Assembly: GCA_964466195.1 (NCBI GenBank) | Contig: CAYXMQ010000006.1 | Span: 1 to 64,000 of the forward strand | Direction of reading: 5' to 3' | DNA: 64,000 nt | Origin: PFJX01 sp964466195 | GTDB taxonomy: Bacteria; Pseudomonadota; Gammaproteobacteria; Burkholderiales; Thiobacillaceae | Shown: in pieces, positions 53,501 to 60,211 of the stretch | Numbering within the stretch: position 1 is the stretch's first letter | Layout of the letters: each line of letters begins with the position of its first letter | Position numbers and translations under genes: made by a program | The notes under the pieces: generated by a model | Database searches by the model: none | What the model saw: the letters and a program-made list of their open reading frames with translations, nothing else | What the model was told of the DNA's origin: nothing

Positions 53501-53626
53501 AACGTCCGGAAAGGCGTCGATCGGCAGCGCGCGCCAGGCCTGGATGCCGGCCGCCACGAGCAGCAAGGTCAGGCCCAGCGTGAGCAGCCTTTGGGTCAGC
53601 GAAAACTCGGTGAGTTTGGCGATCAT
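50546..53626 (-). CDS. HME-family RND heavy-metal efflux pump (CzcA/CusA-like)
   Basis: A 1026-residue, twelve-helix RND permease. It carries the HME hallmarks RALPIDAFPDVSTTQVKL, the ATEVE-like PTEVESRIAAPIEMEMLGI, and SMSKYGLSDITIDFEDGTDI. The helix-4 motif reads AIGMLVDGAVVVVENI, mixing the AIG of the monovalent-metal class with the DGA of divalent-metal pumps, so the substrate metal cannot be decided. It takes metal from the periplasm or cytoplasm to the outer channel using proton flow. It is coupled to DUF3240 (4 bp) and 2 bp from the adaptor. Confidence 0.93.
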   Translation of the reverse strand: MIAKLTEFSLTQRLLTLGLTLLLVAAGIQAWRALPIDAFPDVSTTQVKLILKAPGMTPTEVESRIAAPIEMEMLGIPKQRILRSMSKYGLSDITIDFEDGTDIYWARQQVAERLGSVMADLPAGVSGGLAPITTPLSEMFMFTVEADHLSLAERRALLDWVIRPKLRTLPGVADVNALGGEVKTFEVAPDNAAMSARGVTLMELAEAIQANNRNDGAGRLTEGEEVWLVRVEGAVKNLEDLAGIVVKNVGGVPVRVSDVAQVRLGSLTRYGGVSKDGKGEAVQGLVLGLRGANAQSVVKGVKQRLAEIAPSLPKGVTVRPFYDRSALVERAVGTVSKALLEAIVLVLVLLFLFLGDVRAALAVAITLPLAALATFLLMQRFGLSANLMSLGGLAIAIGMLVDGAVVVVENIVSHLAHDQSGQSKVHRVFRAVREVAAPTTAGVLIIMIVFLPLLTLEGLEGKLFIPVALTIVFALGAALLLALTVVPVLASYLLKEGSHGDPWLVRVALRLYTPMLDFALARIRLVMIAAVALLAVAVALFPLIGKSFMPTLDEGDILIQLEKLPSISLEESLALDQSVQQALLKRVPEVAGVVARAGSDELGLDPMGLNQTDSFLVLKPRAQWRKPDKDWLMQEIRTVMNDFPGVTYGFTQPIDMRVSEMMTGSRGDLAIKVFGTDIDTLNNLAGAVETTLGKIPGAQDVFSLKNEGVQYFKVEVDRLAAGRYGLSMDAISAFLKAHLEGLQLGIVQEGIKRTPLVLRAGENVRLSPALFEALRIPTASGVAIPLKEVATLVRTDGPVAVSRENAARYVTIQCNVAGRDLVGFVEEVKARIGKEVKLPGGYQVVYGGQFENQQRAAARLAVVVPVALALIFALLFATFKSVKQAVLVIANVPFAMVGGIAALWLTGEYLSVPASVGFIALLGIAVLNGVVLVSYFNQLASQGMAPDQVVREGALRRLRPVLMTASITAFGLIPLLLASGPGSEIQKPLAIVVVGGLFTSTALTLLMLPVLYRRFILGADYERDLK

Positions 53627-53628
53627 GG

Positions 53629-54714
53629 CTACTTCCCTTCACCCTGCCAGGCCGATTTCAGGTTCGCCACGCCGCCGACCGCGATCATCTCGTCGCCGCC
53701 GAATTCCGCATCGATGGCGGCGGACTGCGCCGATTGCGACAGCACCTTGACCTGTTCCGGCTCGAAACCGCCGGGGCGCTGGACGAACACCCAGGACTTG
53801 CCGGCCTGGCGCACGATGGCCGCGACCGGCACGCGCCACTGCTTGGCGCCGGCGACATCCTCGATGCGGGCCGAAACGCTCTGGTTCAGGCGCAACAGGC
53901 CGCCGGGATTGCTCACCCGGGCGCGGATCATCACGGTCTGCGCGGCGCTGACGCCGCGCCCGACCAGGACCACGCTGCCGCTGGCGGCGGTGCCGGGCAC
54001 GCTGACTTTCTGGCCGATCTTGACCAGGGCGGCCACTTCCGCCGGCGCCTGGATTTCCAGCCAGAGCGGATCGAGCCGGGCCACCTTGAACAGCGCGCCG
54101 GCGCTCTCCACCCGCGCGCCGGCCATGGCGCTCTGTTCCAGCACCACGCCGCTGATCGGCGCGGCCAGCGTAATGCTGTCGGTCAGCCGCTCGCCCCGTT
54201 CGGCGGCCTGGATCGCCGCCGCGCCGAGGCCCATCAGACGCAGCCAGGCGCGGCGCTCATTCAGCGCGGCGCGGCTCTGGGCCTGGGCGCTTTGGCTGGC
54301 TTGCCAGCGCGATTCGGCGATGATGCCTTCCTTGAACAAGGCCTCGTCGCGCCGCGCCGACTCGCCGGCCAGGCGCAATTGCAACGCGGCTTGCGCCAGT
54401 TCGCGCTGGGCGCCGATCAAGTCTTCGCCGCGCAGTACGGCCAGAGTCTGCCCGGCCCGGACGTTGTCGCCGATGGCGACCCGAACCTCGCTGATCAGGC
54501 CGGCGACCGGCGTCGCCACCACCCGCTCCTGGGCGGGCGGAATGACTACCTGGGCGGGCAGTCCGACGCTGAGCGCTCCGGCATGGGCCAGCAGCGGCGC
54601 GACGGCGACTCGCAGCGAGGCCTGCTGAGCCGGGGTCAATGGAATCACTTTATCGCCGGACTGCGCCGGCCCCTGCAGGGCAAAAATAACGAGCAACAGT
54701 AATATCCTGGGCAT
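53629..54714 (-). CDS. CzcB/CusB-type periplasmic adaptor
   Basis: A 361-residue membrane-fusion protein with a signal peptide (MPRILLLLVIFALQGPAQS). The lipoyl-like half motifs are AGLISEVRVAIGDNVRAGQ and LAAPISGVVLEQSAMAGARV with a short hairpin between, and a beta-barrel (LVKIGQKVSVPG) follows. It docks the HME-RND pump to the outer-membrane channel. No N-terminal His/Met metal-binding extension is present. GGAG precedes ATG 54714; the upstream ATG at 54726 is less likely. Confidence 0.88.
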   Translation of the reverse strand: MPRILLLLVIFALQGPAQSGDKVIPLTPAQQASLRVAVAPLLAHAGALSVGLPAQVVIPPAQERVVATPVAGLISEVRVAIGDNVRAGQTLAVLRGEDLIGAQRELAQAALQLRLAGESARRDEALFKEGIIAESRWQASQSAQAQSRAALNERRAWLRLMGLGAAAIQAAERGERLTDSITLAAPISGVVLEQSAMAGARVESAGALFKVARLDPLWLEIQAPAEVAALVKIGQKVSVPGTAASGSVVLVGRGVSAAQTVMIRARVSNPGGLLRLNQSVSARIEDVAGAKQWRVPVAAIVRQAGKSWVFVQRPGGFEPEQVKVLSQSAQSAAIDAEFGGDEMIAVGGVANLKSAWQGEGK

Positions 54715-54765
54715 CGGGTACTCCAACAGAATGTTTTTTTGATGGTTTTCGGCCTAGGCCGCGGG

Positions 54766-54824
54766 TGATCGCCCGAGCCGGGCGATCAGGGTCGAAGCGC
54801 GCAAGCGTAGCCTGCGCGCTTCGA
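54766..54824 (-). repeat. Two strong hairpins between the small protein and the adaptor gene
   Basis: TGATCGCCCG-agc-CGGGCGATCA (54766-54788) and TCGAAGCGCGCA, 9-nt loop, TGCGCGCTTCGA (54792-54824). Neither has a T-tract on the operon strand. They could attenuate or differentially stabilise the efflux mRNA. Confidence 0.55.
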
Positions 54825-54838
54825 ATCAGCGCAAGCAA

Positions 54839-55237
54839 TCAGACCCGCGGCGGCGCGCCGGGAAGGGGGGTCAGATGTTGCGAATAGCGCGCGGCGGTGC
54901 GCGGGGGCGCGCTCGGCGCCCAGGGCGGGGCCGACGTGCGCGCAATGCCGGGCAGCCGAAAGGCCAGACCCGGCGTCGCCGCGAGCGGTGGTTCATCACG
55001 AGCCTGCAGCGAAAAGGCCAGGGTGATCGCCAGCGTCTCCGCCACGTCCGCCATCTGCACCTGCTGCCCGCCTGCCGGCGCGTCCGACAGCGCCGGCATA
55101 TGTATGCCGCTGAGCACGCCGCTCTTCACACCAGCGTGTACGCCGCAGTGCAGCGGCCCGCTCGCGTGCGCATGCAGCAACGGCGCCAGGCATTGCAGCA
55201 GAACGAACAGCGTGACGAAGCAGCGGCGAATGAACAC
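54839..55237 (-). CDS. Small secreted hypothetical protein leading the metal-efflux operon
   Basis: A 132-residue protein with a signal peptide (MFIRRCFVTLFVLLQCLAPLLHAHA). The mature part is low in recognisable features but has a few His/Cys (HASGPLHCGVHAGV) and Met (GIHMPAL), and a Pro/Ala-rich tail. Position and His/Cys suggest a metal-related periplasmic protein, but no family is recognised. No Shine-Dalgarno site is visible; the bases upstream of the ATG form a 12-bp direct repeat. Confidence 0.6.
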   Translation of the reverse strand: MFIRRCFVTLFVLLQCLAPLLHAHASGPLHCGVHAGVKSGVLSGIHMPALSDAPAGGQQVQMADVAETLAITLAFSLQARDEPPLAATPGLAFRLPGIARTSAPPWAPSAPPRTAARYSQHLTPLPGAPPRV

Positions 55238-55270
55238 GGTTTGAATTAGTGAACGGGTCGGTTTGAATTA
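55238..55270 (-). promoter_or_regulatory. 12-bp direct repeat before the metal-efflux operon
   Basis: CGGTTTGAATTA occurs at 55238-55249 and 55259-55270, a 21-bp period equal to two helical turns. It lies immediately upstream of the first start codon on the - strand. It could be an operator for a dimeric regulator. Confidence 0.45.
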
Positions 55271-55344
55271 TGGACGATTAGAACAAATCCAGATTAATGC
55301 AGCATGAATAAACCGGCCGCAGCTTTAGGGCAGCGACCGGCGCG

Positions 55345-56667
55345 CTAGCGCAGCGCAAAGAATTCCCGCCGCATGCGGAAGCGGCCGCGCCAGCTCGTAC
55401 GCAGGTTTTCTTCCAGCGAGGACGCCAGGCCTGGCGGGCCACAGAACCAGAGTTCGGCGTTGCCGCGGCGCGCCGTCGGCGGTGCCAGCGTGGCGGCGCT
55501 CAGCACTTCGCCCTGGCGAGAACCGTGCACATGCAAGGCGACGCCGGGCAGGCCGGCGCAAAGCGACTGCAGGCGGGCGACGTAGGGATCGTCGGCGCGG
55601 TCGCGGGTGCAGTAATGCAGATCGGCGACGGGCGCGTGTTCCGGCTTGGCCTGGAATGATTCCAGCCAGGCCAGGAACGGCGTGATGCCGATGCCGCCGG
55701 CCACCCATAGCTGCCGCGCCTGCAGATTGCGTCGGGCGATGTCGAAGCGGCCGTAAGGCCCTTCCAGCCGCATCGGCTGCCCCGGCGTCAGCCTATCCGC
55801 GAGGCCGCGGGTGTAGTCGCCCAGCGCCTTGATATGGAATGTGACGCTGCGGTCGCCGCGATCGGCGCTGGCGATCGTGAACGGATGCGCGCCTTCGCCG
55901 CGATCGAAGGTCACCAGCGCGAACTGGCCGGGCCGATGCCCGCGCCACTCCTGTGCGAGCCGGCATTGCACGGCGACGATGTCGCCGGCTGTGCGTTCGA
56001 CCGAGATGATTTCGCCTTGCACCTGACGCGAATGGCCGATCCGCCCGGCCAGGGATAGCGCGCTGCCATAGATGCCGCCGAGCAGCAACAGCGCGAGCAA
56101 CCCGCCCGCCGGCTGCAACCAGTAATGTACCGGCGCCAGCAATACCGCATGGAAGACGAGCATCAGGTAGAGCAGCGGCATCGCCCGGTGCAGCAAGCGC
56201 CAGGGCCGATACGGGAAGCGTCGCCAGAGTGTCAGCGCCAGCATCGCCAGTACGGCGTAGATCGCCCACTCGCCCATGTCTGCGGCCAGATCGCGCAGGC
56301 TCTCCAGCCAGCCGCCGTCCTCGCCATCCTCGTCTACATGCAGCCGCCCCGCGCCGACGCCCAGTTCTTCCAGGATGTCGTCCGACATTTCGATCAGCCA
56401 GTGCAGTACGGCGAAGGACACGGCCAGGATGCCGGCCCATTTGTGCGTGCGGTACATCCGGTCGAGGCCGCCCATCGGCCCCTCCAGCCAGGCCGGCCGG
56501 GCCGCCAAGAACATGGCCATGGACATCAGGCCGATCGACAGCAGACCGCTCAGGTAGAGCCCTTCCTGGCGCAGGGCCCCGAGCGCGCTGCCGGCGTCAC
56601 CGTTCTGGACGCCCCAGGCCCAAACCAGCGTGATCAGGGCGATGACGCCTGTCAGCAGCGTTTTCAT
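55345..56667 (-). CDS. Ferric reductase-like transmembrane flavoprotein
   Basis: A 440-residue protein. The N-terminal half has about six helices of the ferric-reductase domain with paired histidines (AVLHWLIEMSDDI, LLHRAMPLLYLMLVFHAVLL). The C-terminal half is a ferredoxin-NADP reductase module: FAD site GAHPFTIASADRGDR and NAD site LWVAGGIGITPFLAWLESF, ending LRTSWRGRFRMRREFFALR. It would pass electrons from NAD(P)H through FAD and haem to a periplasmic acceptor such as Fe(III) or a metal complex. It follows the PepSY gene by 18 bp. Confidence 0.9.
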   Translation of the reverse strand: MKTLLTGVIALITLVWAWGVQNGDAGSALGALRQEGLYLSGLLSIGLMSMAMFLAARPAWLEGPMGGLDRMYRTHKWAGILAVSFAVLHWLIEMSDDILEELGVGAGRLHVDEDGEDGGWLESLRDLAADMGEWAIYAVLAMLALTLWRRFPYRPWRLLHRAMPLLYLMLVFHAVLLAPVHYWLQPAGGLLALLLLGGIYGSALSLAGRIGHSRQVQGEIISVERTAGDIVAVQCRLAQEWRGHRPGQFALVTFDRGEGAHPFTIASADRGDRSVTFHIKALGDYTRGLADRLTPGQPMRLEGPYGRFDIARRNLQARQLWVAGGIGITPFLAWLESFQAKPEHAPVADLHYCTRDRADDPYVARLQSLCAGLPGVALHVHGSRQGEVLSAATLAPPTARRGNAELWFCGPPGLASSLEENLRTSWRGRFRMRREFFALR

Positions 56668-56685
56668 GGCGAGGCTCCGTATGCC

Positions 56686-57108
56686 TTATTTTCCGCCGGC
56701 CGGCGCCGCGCCGCGCGGCACGTTGTCACGGCTGTGCCGTTCGTCGCAGTCGGCATCGTCGCGCCGGCTGTCCCTGTCGCCCCGTCTGGCGCCATCGTCT
56801 CCCACGTCTTGCTTGTATGTGCGTGCCTGCGTTGCCAGGATTGCGCCGGTGTGCGGATCGAGATACAACTCGACCCGCTCGCCCTTGCGGTTGAGCGCGC
56901 GGACTTCATAGCGGCCGTGTTCACGCTCGATCTTCTCGATAGTGCGGTAGCCGGCGGCCTTGAGCTGGTCGTGAATCGTCCCGATCGGCAGCCAGGCACG
57001 CTCCCCGGCAGGCGGGTGGTCCGAGGCGAAGGAGGTGGAAAGCAGTGCGCCGCCGGCCAGCAGCCCGACGCCGAGGATTAATGATGAAACAATATTTGTG
57101 GTACGCAT
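56686..57108 (-). CDS. PepSY domain protein, secreted
   Basis: A 140-residue protein with a signal peptide (MRTTNIVSSLILGVGLLAGG) and one PepSY domain: LPIGTIHDQLKAAGYRTIEK, then GRYEVRALNRKGERVELYLD with PHTGAIL. The C-terminal tail is highly charged (RRGDRDSRRDDADCDERHSR). PepSY proteins are found beside reductases and two-component systems and may inhibit or sense. ATG 57108 is chosen over 57123. It is divergent from another PepSY gene. Confidence 0.85.
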   Translation of the reverse strand: MRTTNIVSSLILGVGLLAGGALLSTSFASDHPPAGERAWLPIGTIHDQLKAAGYRTIEKIEREHGRYEVRALNRKGERVELYLDPHTGAILATQARTYKQDVGDDGARRGDRDSRRDDADCDERHSRDNVPRGAAPAGGK

Positions 57109-57193
57109 GATGGCAATCTCCAATGGTTGCGGTCGCAGCGAGGACCGTGACTGCAGTGTGCGGCGCGGCGTCTTAACCTGATCTGAAGCGTTT

Positions 57194-57209
57194 GTTCAGC
57201 GCGCGTTCA
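57194..57209 (-). promoter_or_regulatory. Direct repeat GTTCA-N6-GTTCA, site 1
   Basis: Two GTTCA copies 11 bp apart, the spacing used by OmpR-family dimers. Read on the - strand, TGAACA sits 17 bp upstream of TAAGAC, so it overlaps a plausible -35 of the PepSY-reductase operon. Confidence 0.5.
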
Positions 57210-57356
57210 TCTTCGCCGCCGGCAGGCCGGCTCGATCGTCGCGAGGGGGCAGGCTGAGTCCTGGCGCCGCCATAGCCAGGCGGAATGCGGCGATGTTGCC
57301 GGCTCATTGCGAACCGCGAATAACGAATAACGAATTGCGCCGAGGCTGAATCCGTC

Positions 57357-57390
57357 GTTCATTCCACGTTCAGCTTGGGCGCGCTATAAG
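57357..57390 (+). promoter_or_regulatory. Direct repeat GTTCA-N6-GTTCA, site 2, with promoter
   Basis: GTTCA at 57357-57361 and 57368-57372 with the same 6-bp spacer length as site 1. The spacer TTCCAC is 17 bp upstream of TATAAG (57385-57390), a -35/-10 layout typical of response-regulator-activated promoters. It serves the PepSY-regulator-kinase operon. The rest of the 315-bp gap holds only a GAATAACG tandem repeat (57318-57335). Confidence 0.55.
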
Positions 57391-57423
57391 TCAGGCCCTA
57401 GCCAACCGATTGGAGATAGCGCG

Positions 57424-57783
57424 ATGTCAGCGGGAAAATCAGCCAACGGATGGCGCGCGGCGCTGGCCGCGGCGCCGATCGTGCTGCTGTTGTGCGCTTG
57501 GCCGAGCCAGGCCGACGATCACGACCATGATCGCGCCCGCCAGACGCTGGAAGCCGGCGAAGTGCTGCCTTTGCAGACGATCCTGGCACGGCTCGAGCGC
57601 GACCATCCCGGCCAGATCATGGAAGTCGAACTGGAACGCGAGGGCGCGCGCTGGCTGTACGAAATCAAGCTGCTGCGCCCGGGCGGCGCGCTGGTCAAGC
57701 TCAAGATCGACGCCCGCAGCGGCAAGGCATTGGGCCTCAAAGGGCCGAAGGACAAACTTAACCCGCATGGAGAAAACCACTGA
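57424..57783 (+). CDS. PepSY domain protein, first gene of a two-component operon
   Basis: A 119-residue protein with an N-terminal signal or anchor (about 12-30) and one PepSY domain: LPLQTILARLERDHPGQIME and WLYEIKLLRPGGALVKLKID with RSGKALG. The mature start is His/Asp-rich (DDHDHDRAR), a possible metal site. GGAG precedes the ATG. Its stop overlaps the regulator start by 1 bp. In related systems such small proteins modulate the sensor kinase. Confidence 0.85.
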   Translation: MSAGKSANGWRAALAAAPIVLLLCAWPSQADDHDHDRARQTLEAGEVLPLQTILARLERDHPGQIMEVELEREGARWLYEIKLLRPGGALVKLKIDARSGKALGLKGPKDKLNPHGENH

Positions 57784-58445
57784 TGCGCATCCTGGTCGTG
57801 GAAGATGAACCGACCCTGGCGACGCAACTGGCCGAGAGCGTCGGCGCGGCCGGCTATGTCGCGGAAGCGGCGCACAACGGCCTCGATGCGCTGTTCATGG
57901 GTGAGACCGAACCCTATGACGCGGTCATCCTGGACCTCGGCCTGCCGCAGATGGACGGCCTCACGGTGCTGAAAAAATGGCGCGCCGGCGGCCGCACGAT
58001 GCCGGTGCTGATCCTCACCGCGCGCGACGGCTGGCACGAGAAAGTGGCCGGCATCGATGCCGGCGCCGACGATTACCTGGCCAAACCGTTCCATATGGAA
58101 GAACTGCTCGCCCGCCTGCGCGCGCTGATCCGCCGCGCCGGCGGCCACGCCAGCGCCGAGCTAGCCTGCGGCCCGCTGTCGCTGGACACCCGCAACAGCC
58201 GCGTCACCGTCGAGGGCCGCGCGCTGACGCTGACCAGCCACGAATACCGCGTGCTGGCGTATCTGCTGCACCACCGGGATCAAGTCGTCTCGCGCAGCGA
58301 CCTGGTCGAACATATCTATGCGCAGGATTTCGATCGCGACTCGAACACCGTCGAGGTGTTCATCGCCCGCCTGCGCAAGAAGCTGCCGCCGGGGCTGATC
58401 GAAACCGTGCGCGGCATGGGTTACCGACTGACATGCCCGCGCTGA
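57783..58445 (+). CDS. OmpR-family response regulator (PhoP/QseB-like)
   Basis: A 220-residue regulator. The receiver domain has acidic pocket EDE (9-11 region), phosphoacceptor Asp in VILDLGLPQMDGL, Thr in LILTARDGW and Lys in DYLAKPFHME. The winged-helix domain includes LTLTSHEYRVLAYLLHHRDQ and DRDSNTVEVFIARLRKK. It should bind direct repeats about 11 bp apart; the GTTCA repeats in the adjacent promoter region are the natural candidates. It overlaps the kinase gene by 13 bp. Confidence 0.93.
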   Translation: MRILVVEDEPTLATQLAESVGAAGYVAEAAHNGLDALFMGETEPYDAVILDLGLPQMDGLTVLKKWRAGGRTMPVLILTARDGWHEKVAGIDAGADDYLAKPFHMEELLARLRALIRRAGGHASAELACGPLSLDTRNSRVTVEGRALTLTSHEYRVLAYLLHHRDQVVSRSDLVEHIYAQDFDRDSNTVEVFIARLRKKLPPGLIETVRGMGYRLTCPR

Positions 58446-59809
58446 ACCCGACGCCGCGCGGCTCGCTGCGCCTGCGCCTGCTGCTCGGCACGCTGTTCTG
58501 GATCGCCGTCTCGATCCTCGCCGCCGGCTGGGGGCTGGGCAATCTGTTCCGCCAGCATGTGGCGGTGCAGTTTCATGCCGAACTGCAAACCCATCTCGAC
58601 CAGTTGGCCGCGCATCTGGTGCTGGACGCACAGGGCCGCCCGGCGCTGTCGCTGCCGCTGAGCGATCCGCGCCTGAACAAGCCTTTTTCCGGCCTCTACT
58701 GGCAAATCGATCGCCTGGCGACGGCCGCCGCACCGGCCGCCGCCGGCGTGTTGCGTTCCCGCTCGCTATGGGACCAGGTGCTGCAGGTTCCCCAGGATGC
58801 GCCCGCCACCGGCGAGATCCACCGGCACCGGACGTCCGGCCCCGCAGGCGCGATGCTGGGCATGGTTGAACGCAGCGTGCGCATCGGCGAGACGCCGCTG
58901 CGCCTGATGGCGGCGGCCGACGAAGGCTTGATGATCGAGCCGGTCGCCCGCTTCCACCAGGCGCTCTGGCTGGCGCTGGCCATACTGGGCGGCGGCCTGG
59001 CCATCGCCGCGCTGGTGCAGGTTTATGTCGGCCTGGCCCCGCTGCGCACGCTGCAAGCCGCGCTCGGTCGCGTGCGCGACGGCGAAGCACAGCAGTTGGA
59101 GGGCCGTTTTCCGGCCGAAATCATGCCGCTGGTGGAGGCCTTCAACGGGGTTTTGGTGCAGAACGCCGAAGTCGTCGAACGCGCCCGCACCCAGGCGGGC
59201 AATTTCGCCCATGCGCTGAAGACCCCATTGAGCGTCCTCGCCAACGCCGCCCGCAGCCAGGATGCCGGCTTGGCCGGCCTGGTGCTGGCGCAGGTCGAGA
59301 CCGCCCGCAAACAGGTCGATTACCATCTGGCGCGCGCGCAAGCGGCGGCGGCAGTACGCCTGCCCGGCGTCCGCACGCCGCTCGAACCCGTCGTCGCCGG
59401 ACTGGCGCGGACGATGCGGCGCATCCATGCCGACCGCAACCTGGAACTGATCGTGCACGCGATACCGGCCGGGCTGGCCTTTCGCGGCGAAACGCAGGAT
59501 TTGCAGGAGATGCTCGGCAATCTGCTCGACAACGCCTGCAAATGGGCGGCGAGCCGGGTCGAAATCGAGGCCCGCAGCGAGCAGGACGTGCTCGTGGTCG
59601 GCGTCGACGACGACGGCAACGGCATTGCCGGCGAACAACGCGATGCGATGCTGCGCCGCGGCGTCAGAGCCGATCAGCAGATGCCCGGCAGCGGCCTCGG
59701 CCTGGCCATCGTGGAGGATCTGGCGCGCCTGTATGGCGGCCGGGTGGTGCTGGCGGTGTCGCCGCTGGGCGGCTTACACGTACAGCTGCGCCTGCCCAGT
59801 ACGGACTGA
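58433..59809 (+). CDS. Sensor histidine kinase (PhoQ-like)
   Basis: A 458-residue membrane kinase. The first helix (about 14-36, LLLGTLFWIAVSILAAGWG), a periplasmic sensor of about 140 residues and a second helix (about 177-199) lead to the HAMP-like linker. H-box FAHALKTPLSVLAN, N-box GNLLDNACKWA and G-box PGSGLGLAIVEDLARLYGG are intact. The stimulus is unknown, though the PepSY/reductase/metal-efflux context suggests metal or envelope stress. ATG 58433 is chosen; the longer frame upstream overlaps the regulator gene. Confidence 0.92.
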   Translation: MPALNPTPRGSLRLRLLLGTLFWIAVSILAAGWGLGNLFRQHVAVQFHAELQTHLDQLAAHLVLDAQGRPALSLPLSDPRLNKPFSGLYWQIDRLATAAAPAAAGVLRSRSLWDQVLQVPQDAPATGEIHRHRTSGPAGAMLGMVERSVRIGETPLRLMAAADEGLMIEPVARFHQALWLALAILGGGLAIAALVQVYVGLAPLRTLQAALGRVRDGEAQQLEGRFPAEIMPLVEAFNGVLVQNAEVVERARTQAGNFAHALKTPLSVLANAARSQDAGLAGLVLAQVETARKQVDYHLARAQAAAAVRLPGVRTPLEPVVAGLARTMRRIHADRNLELIVHAIPAGLAFRGETQDLQEMLGNLLDNACKWAASRVEIEARSEQDVLVVGVDDDGNGIAGEQRDAMLRRGVRADQQMPGSGLGLAIVEDLARLYGGRVVLAVSPLGGLHVQLRLPSTD

Positions 59810-59815
59810 AGCCGT

Positions 59816-60211
59816 TCAGCCCAGCAACACCAGGCCCCAGACCGCCAGCACATTGATCAAGGCGATCAACACCGCGGCGCTGCCGATATCCTTGGCGCGC
59901 TTGGCGAGCTGGTGGTTATCCAGGGAAATCCGATCCACCGTCGCTTCGATGGCGGAATTGACCAGCTCGACGATCAGCACCAGCAGGACGCTGGCGACCA
60001 TCAGGGCGCGTTCCAGCGGCGCATCGGCGAGCAGGAAGGCCAGCGGGATCAGCACCACCGCCAGCAGGCTTTCCTGGCGGAAGGCGTCTTCGTGCTTCCA
60101 GGCCGCGCGGAAGCCCTCGATGGAATAGAACAGCGCGTTCCAGACCCGCTTGAGGCCGGTCTTGCCCTTATGCGGGCTTTCCGCCAACGTTTTTTCCTGC
60201 GCGCCGCTCAC
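59816..60211 (-). CDS. dgkA: Diacylglycerol kinase
   Basis: A 131-residue protein with three membrane helices and the DgkA signature ELVNSAIEATVDRI and HQLAKRAKDIGSAAVLIA. It rephosphorylates diacylglycerol released during membrane-derived glycan or lipid A modification. The start is a GTG at 60211 that overlaps the gcvPB stop by 4 bp, giving the usual length; the further ATG (60403) is in gcvPB antisense reading and is rejected. Confidence 0.92.
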   Translation of the reverse strand: MSGAQEKTLAESPHKGKTGLKRVWNALFYSIEGFRAAWKHEDAFRQESLLAVVLIPLAFLLADAPLERALMVASVLLVLIVELVNSAIEATVDRISLDNHQLAKRAKDIGSAAVLIALINVLAVWGLVLLG

